DNA of 64,000 bases. Source: Ga0077555 sp964500805. GTDB taxonomy: Bacteria > Pseudomonadota > Alphaproteobacteria > Rhizobiales > Hyphomicrobiaceae. Positions within the stretch are counted from its first letter, which is position 1; the number at the start of each line of letters is the position of its first letter. A program made the position numbers and the translations under genes. Below, one piece after another: positions 1-7,722 of this stretch. The notes beneath the pieces are model-generated. The model made no database searches, had not been told where the DNA came from, and saw only the letters and a list, made by a program, of their open reading frames with translations. The stretch is from contig CAZCQH010000007.1 in assembly GCA_964500805.1 (NCBI GenBank), forward strand, positions 62,001 to 126,000, read 5' to 3'.

Positions 1-91
1 GAAGGCGCAAAACTGTTCATTGTCGATTGAATTGTTGCAAGCCTGCGACCTGCTTGCGGCGCGCCAAATGGAACGGCACTGACACGACGAT

Positions 92-1153
92 TCAGGCGAG
101 GCGCGGGTAGGTCGCGCGCGGGTTTTCCGTCAATATTTTGCGTTGCAGGGCGGGCTCGATGCCGGGGGGCATCATGGCATCGCCGTCGTACTGCCAGTGT
201 GGGAAGTCGGAGGAAAAGAGCAGCAGCTCCTCGCTTGGCAATTGGTCGAGGAAGCGCCTGATCGTGTCCGAATCGCTCGGAGCATCGAATGGCTGGATCG
301 TGAAGCGGATGTGGTCGCGCAGGATTTCCATGGGCGGCCGGTCGATCCAAGGCACTTCGAGACGCACACCGCGCCAGAACTTGGAGAAGCGCCACATGTA
401 GGCGGGCAGCCACGTCACACCCGATTCGATCATCACCGCCTTCAGCTTCGGGAACTTCACGAACACGCCTTCGGCGATCAGGCTGCCGACCTGGGCGTGG
501 AAACCAAGCGATTGAGCGGCGTAATCCTCCATGTAGTAGGAGGGCCAGCCGGAGCCCGTCACCGCGTGGTGGTAGCTGGAGCCGGCGTGGATGCCGATCG
601 TCAGCCCGTGCTTCTCTGCGGCGCGGTAGATCGGCCAGAACTCGCTCTTGCCGAGCGGACGCTCGCCGAGCGCGATGAACAGCACCTGCACGAAGCGTTT
701 GTCGGCGGCGCAGCGGTTCACCTCGTCGACTGCGTATTCGATGTTCTGGATCGGCACCACCATGGAGCCGCGGAGCCGCGGGTCGCGGTCGAGCCACTCG
801 TGACGGATCCAGTCGTTCACCGCCGCGCAGAAGGCCTTGGCCAAGTGCTCGTCGCGGATCATCTGCACCGCGTAAAGGCAGTTGCAGATGGCAAGCGAGA
901 AGCCGTGAGGATCGAGCAGCGCTTTGGCCATGCGGCCGGCATCCTCGTCGGCTCGTCCGCCGGGAGCCGTGCGATAGTCCTCCCGGATCGTCATCGGCGC
1001 GTTTGCCGGGTAGGCGACGGTTTCGAACGCGTCGATGCCGCGCACGTGCACCGTCTCAGCCCAGTAGGGGTCCATGTAGCGCGTCAGCGCCTTGATGTTC
1101 GGCACCCTGGGGTGGACGTCGCAGTCGATGGCGCCCTTGAAGTCGGCAGTCAC
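92..1153 (-). CDS. Amidohydrolase family 2 metal-dependent hydrolase
   Basis: 353-residue protein of the Amidohydro_2 (ACMSD-like) family: cytoplasmic metal-dependent hydrolases or decarboxylases with a TIM-barrel fold. Visible metal-site elements are D12-x-H14 near the N-terminus, H189 in a GIHAG motif, and D316 in SSDFPHW near the C-terminus, so the active site appears complete and the length is normal. It is the last gene of a minus-strand run (HyuA, HyuB, CoA ligase, this gene) and begins 63 bp after the ligase stop. The context suggests degradation of a carboxylic or cyclic amide compound, but the substrate cannot be read from the sequence. Family assignment is firm; the reaction is unknown. 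Confidence 0.85.
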   Translation of the reverse strand: MTADFKGAIDCDVHPRVPNIKALTRYMDPYWAETVHVRGIDAFETVAYPANAPMTIREDYRTAPGGRADEDAGRMAKALLDPHGFSLAICNCLYAVQMIRDEHLAKAFCAAVNDWIRHEWLDRDPRLRGSMVVPIQNIEYAVDEVNRCAADKRFVQVLFIALGERPLGKSEFWPIYRAAEKHGLTIGIHAGSSYHHAVTGSGWPSYYMEDYAAQSLGFHAQVGSLIAEGVFVKFPKLKAVMIESGVTWLPAYMWRFSKFWRGVRLEVPWIDRPPMEILRDHIRFTIQPFDAPSDSDTIRRFLDQLPSEELLLFSSDFPHWQYDGDAMMPPGIEPALQRKILTENPRATYPRLA

Positions 1154-1216
1154 GGCAGCTCCTTTGTCAGATCGGCGATCCTCTCACGAGGCCGGCCTCG
1201 TGCCAACGCCTTGGCA

Positions 1217-2809
1217 TCACTCCGAGACCCGGCCCCTGAGGTCGCGCTTGATCACCTTGCCGGCGGCGTTTCGCGGCAGGGGTTCGGCGAGAACCGTGAA
1301 CGACTCGGGGATCTTGTAGTCGGCGAGATGGCCGGCGCAGTGCATTTTCAACTCGCTGGTCGCCGGTGCGCAACCGCTGGGCACGATGAAGGCGTGGACG
1401 CGCTCGCCCAGCACCGGGCAGGGCTTCGCGACAACCGCCGCCTCGATCACGCCCGGATGGGCGGCGAGCCAGTTCTCGACCTCCACCGAGTAGATCTTGA
1501 AGCCGCCGCGATTGATCATGTCCTTGACGCGGTCGAGCACGGAGACGTAGCCGTCCGCGTCCATGGCGCCGAGATCGCCGGAGCGCCAGTAGCCGGCAAC
1601 GAAGCTCTCGGCGGTGGCTTCACGATTGTTCCAGTAGCCGGCGGCGACGTTGGGGGATTTGAGCCAGATCTCGCCCGTTTCGCCCGAAGCGCACTGCCGG
1701 CCGTTCTCGTCCATCACGATCATGTCGGCGACGGGTACCGCGCGGCCGACGGCTGAGCGGCGCGCGAGGCTCTCCGACGGCGGCATGAGCACCACGGGTC
1801 CTGTCGTTTCGGTGGAGCCGTAGGCGTTGAGGAGCTTCAGGTTGGGCAAGAGCTCGGCGAGGCGGCGGATCGTCACTTCCGGCATCGGCGCGCCGCCATA
1901 GCCGCCGACGCGCCAGCGCGTGAGATCGGCGCGCGCGAAGCCTGCATCGAGCAGGCAGAGATTGTACATCGCCGGCACCATTAGCGTGTGCGTCATGCGC
2001 TCTTGCGCCGCGAGTTGGATGAACTCGGCGGCCTTGAATGTGGGCATCACGATCAGCGTGCCGGCGGTTCGGAGCAGGGCACCGATGGCGGCGGTGAGTC
2101 CGGTCACGTGGCTGAGCGGCACAGAGACGATGGAGCGGTCCGCGGCCGTGAGGCCCATGCACGTCTCGTAGATCATCGCTGCGTGCACGATGCCCATGTG
2201 GGTGAGCATGGCGCCTTTCGGCCGTCCGGTGGTGCCGGAGGTGTAGAGGATCGCGGCGAGGTCTTCTTCGGGGCTGTCGATGGGCGGCACGGGCTCGCTC
2301 GACGAGACTTCGGAGAATGCGACGGCGCCTGTGATCGCGCCGCCCACGGTGATGCGCGTCTCGAGTTCCGGACATTCGGTGGTGCCAGGGACTTTTTCGG
2401 AGAGCTCCGTGCCATGGATGATCGCCAACGCGCCGCAGTTGTCGAGGATGTAGGCCAGCTCCGGCCGCTCCTCGCGAATGTTGAGGAACACGGCAATGGC
2501 GCCGAGCCGCACGATGGCGTGAAACGCGATGACGAACTCGGCACTGTTGGCGAGCAGGATCGCGACACGGTCGCCGCGCTTGACGTCGAGCGAGCGCAAG
2601 CCGCCCGCAAGCCGCGCAACCTGGTCTTCAAGCGCGCGATAGGTGAGCCGCACTGGACCACAGATCAGCGCCTCGCCGTCCGGATTGCGTGCCAGCGCAT
2701 CGGCGAGCATGGCCGGCACGTTCTGCGGCCGCTCGGCAAAGCAGCGCACCACGCGCGTGCCGAAGTGGCGCTCATCGCGCATCCGGGGGATTGGTCCGAG
2801 CCAGTGCAT
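1217..2809 (-). CDS. AMP-binding acyl-CoA synthetase (ANL superfamily)
   Basis: About 530 residues. ATP-dependent acyl/aryl-CoA ligase that activates a carboxylic acid via an acyl-adenylate. Motifs seen in order: P-loop-like YTSGTTGRPKG, the adenylate-binding YGSTETTG, the hinge-region YRSGDLG, and a C-terminal GKVIKRDL carrying the family's catalytic lysine. The open frame extends upstream to 2959, but those extra 50 residues are low-complexity and unlike the family, so the ATG at 2809 is preferred; no strong Shine-Dalgarno helps the choice. It lies 165 bp after the HyuB stop in the same direction and probably activates an acid released by the hydantoinase-like and amidohydrolase enzymes. 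Substrate unknown. Confidence 0.85.
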   Translation of the reverse strand: MHWLGPIPRMRDERHFGTRVVRCFAERPQNVPAMLADALARNPDGEALICGPVRLTYRALEDQVARLAGGLRSLDVKRGDRVAILLANSAEFVIAFHAIVRLGAIAVFLNIREERPELAYILDNCGALAIIHGTELSEKVPGTTECPELETRITVGGAITGAVAFSEVSSSEPVPPIDSPEEDLAAILYTSGTTGRPKGAMLTHMGIVHAAMIYETCMGLTAADRSIVSVPLSHVTGLTAAIGALLRTAGTLIVMPTFKAAEFIQLAAQERMTHTLMVPAMYNLCLLDAGFARADLTRWRVGGYGGAPMPEVTIRRLAELLPNLKLLNAYGSTETTGPVVLMPPSESLARRSAVGRAVPVADMIVMDENGRQCASGETGEIWLKSPNVAAGYWNNREATAESFVAGYWRSGDLGAMDADGYVSVLDRVKDMINRGGFKIYSVEVENWLAAHPGVIEAAVVAKPCPVLGERVHAFIVPSGCAPATSELKMHCAGHLADYKIPESFTVLAEPLPRNAAGKVIKRDLRGRVSE

Positions 2810-2974
2810 CGCGGGCGTCTCGATCAAGCAACGATTCGATGCCTTTCCATAAGCCGCAGCTCGTAGTGTGCGCAAGCAAAGCGCAGGGCACCGAGCCCCG
2901 CGCGCGTTCGACCACACCCGTGCGCGTGGAAATACGGCCGATGCGGCGCGGCAGCTCACGCGGCCTTTCGCGTG

Positions 2975-4627
2975 CTACTTTCGCTTGTAGATGCGCTTTG
3001 CCGCCTCGGGCGTGACGAAGCCGTCTTCCACGTCGGCGGCGAGAGCTGCGGCCGCGCGTTTCGACGGCGGACCGTAGCCGGCACCGCCCGCTTCGATGAC
3101 GGTCATGCGGCCACCCGGCTGCACCTCCACGCGGCCTTTCGCGTGTACCGGCTTGCCGTCCACCGCGTGCCGGCGCAGCGCACCTTCACCGCCGCCGAAC
3201 ACTCCGCGCGCCGGGAACTCGGTGCGGTTGCCCATGCCGAGCAACGTCAGCAGATGCCCGCTGTCGTTGCGCAGCTCAACCGTTTGCCCGAGGCCGCCGC
3301 GCCATTGTCCGGGACCACCTGAATCGGGCCGCAACCGCTTCGAGACCACGCTCGTGTGCGTCAGCGTCTCCCAAACTTCGACCGGCACCACCGCCATATT
3401 GGAGGGATGCGGCAGCGTCGACCAGCCGTCGAGGTCCTTCAGAGCGCCATAGCCGCCAGCCGCGAAATAGAGCGCGGTGAACGGCCGCTTGTCCGCCCGC
3501 GTGCCCTGGAACGTGATCAGGTTCATCATGCCGCTGTCGGCCTGAACGCGGTCGGGCGCTGCCTTGGCGAGCGCGCCGTAGATCAGCGGCGTCACGAAGT
3601 GGCCCATGGCGTGGCGCCCCCCGGTCGGGAACGGCGGCAGCGCGTTCAAGATGCAGCCCGGCGGCGCCTTGGTGGTGATCGGTGCGGCGGAGCCCTGATT
3701 GTTCGGGATCGACGGCAGAGTGAGCGTCTTGATCGCGTGCAGCACCATCGCATTGGTGTAGCAGAAGGGCACGTTGACGCCGGCGCGCACGCAGCCGCTG
3801 GTGCCGTCGAAGTCTGCTTCGACGCTGTCGCCCTTCACAGTGATCTTCACCGCGAGATCCACCGGCCCGGCGAATCCCTCGACGCGGATCTTGTTGCGGT
3901 AGGTGCCGTCCTTGAACTCGCGGATCTTGGCGCGCATCTGCGTCTCGGCTTGGCCGCGAATGGCCTTCGAGAGTGCGGTCAAATCCTCAAGCCCGTACTC
4001 GTCCATGAAGGCGACGATCTCGCGCCCGCCCACCTCGTTGCAGGCGACGTTGGCCATGATGTCGCCGACAGTTTGCTCAGGGACCCGCACGTTGTTGCGC
4101 ACGATGTCGAGGACGAGCTGGTTCAACTTGCCCTGCTCGTAGAGCTTCAGCGGCGGCAGACGCAGGCCCTCGTGATATATCTCCGTCGCCGAGGAGCCGA
4201 AGCCCGAGCCGCCGATATCGGGCAAATGCGTGATCGACACGGTGTAGGCGACGATCTTTCCCTTGCGAAACACGGGCCGCATCATCGTGATGTCGAAGAG
4301 GTGCCCTGTGCCGAGCCAAGGATCATTGGTGACGATGATGTCGCCGGGCTTCAGTGTCTCCGGCGGGAAGCGCTTCAGGAAATGTCGCGCGGTGACCGGC
4401 GCGCTGCCGATGAAGGCTGGAATGCCGAACGTGCCCTGCGCGATCGTGTGCGTGTCAGCGTCCAGCACCGCGCAAGTGAGGTCATAGCTCTCGTAGACGA
4501 TGGTCGAGAACGACGAGCGCACCAGCGTCGTCACGATCTCGTCGGTGAGCGAGACCAGCCGGTCCCACATGATGCCGAGGCTGACGGCATCGAAGGCTGA
4601 GGCTTTGGCGCGTTGACGATTTCTCAT
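2975..4627 (-). CDS. hyuB: Hydantoinase B/oxoprolinase family protein
   Basis: 550 residues, full length for the HyuB (hydantoinase B / 5-oxoprolinase C-terminal half) family. With HyuA it forms an ATP-dependent complex hydrolysing cyclic amides; related pairs act in N-methylhydantoin, oxoproline or acetone/acetophenone carboxylation, so the substrate is open. Family features visible are SFSTIVYES and DAD near the N-terminus, the NDPWLGTGH block, and the C-terminal DSGGPGQWRGGLG and GGGEGA stretches. The frame runs upstream to 4717, inside hyuA, but the ATG at 4627 lies 5 nt after the hyuA stop and is preceded by GGTGGAG, indicating translational coupling. Cytoplasmic, no signal peptide. Confidence 0.9.
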   Translation of the reverse strand: MRNRQRAKASAFDAVSLGIMWDRLVSLTDEIVTTLVRSSFSTIVYESYDLTCAVLDADTHTIAQGTFGIPAFIGSAPVTARHFLKRFPPETLKPGDIIVTNDPWLGTGHLFDITMMRPVFRKGKIVAYTVSITHLPDIGGSGFGSSATEIYHEGLRLPPLKLYEQGKLNQLVLDIVRNNVRVPEQTVGDIMANVACNEVGGREIVAFMDEYGLEDLTALSKAIRGQAETQMRAKIREFKDGTYRNKIRVEGFAGPVDLAVKITVKGDSVEADFDGTSGCVRAGVNVPFCYTNAMVLHAIKTLTLPSIPNNQGSAAPITTKAPPGCILNALPPFPTGGRHAMGHFVTPLIYGALAKAAPDRVQADSGMMNLITFQGTRADKRPFTALYFAAGGYGALKDLDGWSTLPHPSNMAVVPVEVWETLTHTSVVSKRLRPDSGGPGQWRGGLGQTVELRNDSGHLLTLLGMGNRTEFPARGVFGGGEGALRRHAVDGKPVHAKGRVEVQPGGRMTVIEAGGAGYGPPSKRAAAALAADVEDGFVTPEAAKRIYKRK

Positions 4628-4632
4628 GGGGA

Positions 4633-6723
4633 TCACTCTCCACCTGACGTCGCGAGTTCTGCTACCAAGTTGAGGCGCTCGTCCACTGTCACCCGATCGC
4701 CGGGGCCGACGACGCACGTGCTCTCGTGCTCCTCGATCAGCGCCGGGCCGGCGATGGTCTGGCCGGGCTTCAGGCCGTAGCGATCATAAACCGGCCAATC
4801 GGAAAGCCTGTTCGAGCGAGGGTCATAGGCGCGACGCGTGCCCTTCAGCGCCTTCGGCAGCCCCGCCTTGCCGGCGAGCCGCACGGCCTTGCCCAATCCC
4901 GGCGCCGGCCCGATCGCCTCCACCTTCCAGTTCACGATCTCCAGCGGCTCGTTGAGGCGCAGCGTGTACTTCGCCTCGTAAGCGTCGCCGTAGAGCGCGC
5001 CGAGCTGCTTGAACAACGGCGCTGCACCTTTCGCGCTCGGCAGCGTCACCTCGATCTCGTGCCCCTGGCCCTGATAGCGCATGTCGAGGCGGCGCACGAT
5101 GCGAATGTCGCGATCCTTCACGCCGGCCTGATGCAGGAACGCCGTCGCGTCCGCTTCCAGCGCCTTGAACGTGGCGCCGAAATCAGCGGCATCGATGTCG
5201 TCCACGTGCACGCGCCGCGAGCGCGCGACCTCGAACGCCAGCGGGCTGATCAGCAGGCCAAGCGCCGACATGACGCCCGCTGCCACCGGGAAAATCACGC
5301 GCGGGATTTTCAGCTTGCGAGCGATCGAGAGCGCGTGCAGCGGCCCCGAGCCGCCGAACGCCACCATGCTGCCCGACCGATAGTCGAAGCCGCGCTCCGT
5401 CGCGTGGATGCGGAACGCGCGCGCCACGTCCTCGCTGATGATGTCGTGGATGCCCCAGGCCGCGCGCATGGTCTCGAGCTTGAGCGGCTTGGCGACCTCA
5501 GCTGCGATCGCCTTCTCCGCCGCTGCGCGGTCGAGCTTCATCTGGCCGCCAAGGAAGAAGTTGGGGTCTAGGAAGCCCAGCAGCAGATTGGCGTCGGTGA
5601 GCGTCGGCCGGGTGCCGCCGCGGCCGTAGCAGGCGGGTCCCGGATCGGCGCCGGCAGAGCGCGGGCCGACGCGCAGCAAGCCGCGATCATCCACCTCCGC
5701 AATCGAGCCGCCGCCGGCGCCGATCTCGATCATGTCGATCACCGGAATGCGCACAGGCAGGCCGCTGCCGAGGCGGAACTCGTGCACACGCGCGACTTCC
5801 ATGGCGTACTTCTTGACGGGCTCGCCGCCACGCACCAGCGCACCCTTCGCCGTGGTGCCGCCCATGTCGAACGACAAGAGGTTCGGCAGCTTCAGCGAGC
5901 GGCCGTGGTGCGCGCTCATCAATGCACCGGCTGCGGGGCCCGACTCCAACGCGCGCACCGGGAACCGCCGTGCCGTCTTGGTGGTCAGCGTGCCGCCGCT
6001 GGAACCCATGATGTAGAGCCGACCCTTGTAGCCGGATTTCCGCAGCTCGCCCTCGAGCCGTTCGAGATAGCGATCGAACATTGGGCCTGTGAATGCGTTG
6101 ACCGAGGTCGTCGTCCAGCGCTCGAACTCGCGCATGTTGGGGAACACATCGGCCGAGCCCGACACGAACAGGGACGGCGCGGCTTTGGCGAAGATCTGCA
6201 CCGCGCGCCGCTCATGCTTCGGATTGGCGTAGGCGTGGAGGAAGCACACTGCCACCGCGCCGACATCCAGCTCGACGAAGCGCTTGGCCGCCTTGCGCAC
6301 TGCCGCTTCGTCGAGCGGCGTCTCGATGCTGCCGTCGTGACGCGTGCGCTCGGCCACCTCGATGCGCAGTGAGCGGCGAACGAGTGGCGGCGGGTATTTG
6401 ATCCTGAGATCGAACAGGTCGTAGCGGCGCTCGAACCCCATATCCATGATGTCGCCGAAGCCGGCGGTCACCAGCATGCCGGTGCGGGCGCCTTTCCTTT
6501 CGATGACCGCATTGGTGACAAGTGTCGTGCCGTGCACGACCTCGATGACGTCTTTGATGGCGACATTGTTCTCGGCGACCAGCGCCTTCACGCCCTCGAG
6601 CACCGCTTCGGAGGGATCGCGCGGCGTCGTCAGCCGCTTGTGAATTGCGATCTTGCCGCCCTTCTCGTCGTGGAGGGCAAAGTCGGTGAAGGTGCCACCG
6701 ATGTCGACGCCAATGCGATACAT
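4633..6723 (-). CDS. hyuA: Hydantoinase A/oxoprolinase family protein
   Basis: 696 residues, the expected size of the HyuA subunit, an ASKHA-fold ATPase partner of HyuB. The N-terminal ATP-binding signature DIGGTFTD lies at about residues 6-13, a second phosphate-binding block DMGGTTAKG in the middle, and GAGGGSIAEVD and GADPGPACYGRGG follow as in the family. The ATG at 6723 is chosen because it places the signature directly at the N-terminus; the open frame up to 6816 adds an unrelated 31 residues. It is first in the hyuA-hyuB-ligase-amidohydrolase run. The gap to the upstream tenA is about 170 bp, so it may have its own promoter. Confidence 0.9.
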   Translation of the reverse strand: MYRIGVDIGGTFTDFALHDEKGGKIAIHKRLTTPRDPSEAVLEGVKALVAENNVAIKDVIEVVHGTTLVTNAVIERKGARTGMLVTAGFGDIMDMGFERRYDLFDLRIKYPPPLVRRSLRIEVAERTRHDGSIETPLDEAAVRKAAKRFVELDVGAVAVCFLHAYANPKHERRAVQIFAKAAPSLFVSGSADVFPNMREFERWTTTSVNAFTGPMFDRYLERLEGELRKSGYKGRLYIMGSSGGTLTTKTARRFPVRALESGPAAGALMSAHHGRSLKLPNLLSFDMGGTTAKGALVRGGEPVKKYAMEVARVHEFRLGSGLPVRIPVIDMIEIGAGGGSIAEVDDRGLLRVGPRSAGADPGPACYGRGGTRPTLTDANLLLGFLDPNFFLGGQMKLDRAAAEKAIAAEVAKPLKLETMRAAWGIHDIISEDVARAFRIHATERGFDYRSGSMVAFGGSGPLHALSIARKLKIPRVIFPVAAGVMSALGLLISPLAFEVARSRRVHVDDIDAADFGATFKALEADATAFLHQAGVKDRDIRIVRRLDMRYQGQGHEIEVTLPSAKGAAPLFKQLGALYGDAYEAKYTLRLNEPLEIVNWKVEAIGPAPGLGKAVRLAGKAGLPKALKGTRRAYDPRSNRLSDWPVYDRYGLKPGQTIAGPALIEEHESTCVVGPGDRVTVDERLNLVAELATSGGE

Positions 6724-6892
6724 GAGAGTAAGCAGTCCTGCCGTGGTCGCGCCGCCTGGCGCCGCTGGTTTCGGACGCCAGTCTATAGGCCGAACCGGCT
6801 CCGCCGAACGCTCCACATTGCCGCGATCGTTAATTGCGGGCGGATGTCTGGTGTGCGCCGTTGGCAGGTCGAGCTGTTGAGCCGGTTACGCC

Positions 6893-7564
6893 TCAAGCGT
6901 TGTGCGCTTTCCACCCCATCTCCCAGAAGTCGGCTTCGAGGCGGGTGGCCTCGCGGAAAATCGCCATCAGCTCGGTTTCGCGGGCAGGCGTCGCGTAGCG
7001 GCCGGCCAAACGATCGAGATGGTCGCGTGCCTTGGCCGCCACTTGGCTGTAGGGCTCGCCGGCGTATTCGGCGATCCAGACCCGATAGGGGTTGTTCTCG
7101 CTCATACCGTTCGGCATCGCCGCCAGCCGCGTCGCGATCTCCGCATAGCCGACGATGCACGGCGCCAGCGCCACCTTCAGCGACAGGAGGTCGCCGCGCA
7201 TGCCGGCATCGAGCACATAGCGCGTGTAGGCGAGCATCTCCGCCGCGGGTGGCGCCGTCTCCATGTCCTCGAGCGACAGGCCCCAGCCGCCGCAGAGCTT
7301 CACGTGCAGATCCATTTCCACATCGAGGATGGCGGACACGCCGCCGAGCCCCTCGCGCATGTCGGCGAGCGTCGGCGACTTGTAGATTGCCAGCGCGTAG
7401 GCCCGCGCAAACTCGATCAGGAACAAATAGTCCTGCACCAAGTAGTGCCGGAACGCGGACTCCGGCAGCGTGCCGTTGCCCATGCCGTCGGTGAACGGGT
7501 GGCGCGTGTAGGCGTCCCACTCCGGCTTGGCGGCGGCTTTCAGGCGGTCGAAGAAGCTCGTCAC
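6893..7564 (-). CDS. tenA: TenA family thiaminase II / aminopyrimidine aminohydrolase
   Basis: 223 residues, full-length TenA. The family hydrolyses 4-amino-5-aminomethyl-2-methylpyrimidine (or thiamine) to recover the pyrimidine for thiamine biosynthesis. The catalytic cysteine is seen at C136 in LAPCIVGY, the active-site aspartate at D45 in LVQDYLF, and the terminal glutamate region in RLEADFWEMGW. The start is GTG at 7564 with AGGAG nine nucleotides upstream. It is same-strand and upstream of the hyu cluster and divergent from the molybdenum hydroxylase gene. Some TenA-like proteins sit in catabolic clusters with other amide substrates; no other thi gene or TPP riboswitch is visible here. 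Confidence 0.9.
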   Translation of the reverse strand: MTSFFDRLKAAAKPEWDAYTRHPFTDGMGNGTLPESAFRHYLVQDYLFLIEFARAYALAIYKSPTLADMREGLGGVSAILDVEMDLHVKLCGGWGLSLEDMETAPPAAEMLAYTRYVLDAGMRGDLLSLKVALAPCIVGYAEIATRLAAMPNGMSENNPYRVWIAEYAGEPYSQVAAKARDHLDRLAGRYATPARETELMAIFREATRLEADFWEMGWKAHNA

Positions 7565-7722
7565 GCGCGTTGTCTCCTGAAGTCTCGGATGGGGCTGCTC
7601 TCCGCGCGGGCCACTTTAGCAGTGCAGCGCCCACCGCGGCCATCCCCGGACATTTCTTGCCGGCACACGTGAAAACTGAGCTAGCATCATCCTCAGGGGA
7701 AACGACGGAAACGGACAGCGCC

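Noticed and set aside
143..1756. Long plus-strand open frame opposite the amidohydrolase and CoA ligase (537 codons)
   Set aside because: It mirrors codon bias of the genes on the other strand, spans two real genes, and its translation is rich in His/Arg/Gly without any domain.
3356..4600. Long plus-strand frame (414 codons) antisense to hyuB
   Set aside because: Shadow of a high-GC gene; no motif, and the minus-strand HyuB is unmistakable.
7668..7680. Second CACGTGAAAA sequence as possible parS
   Set aside because: Only the centre matches; the left arm differs at several positions from the parS consensus.
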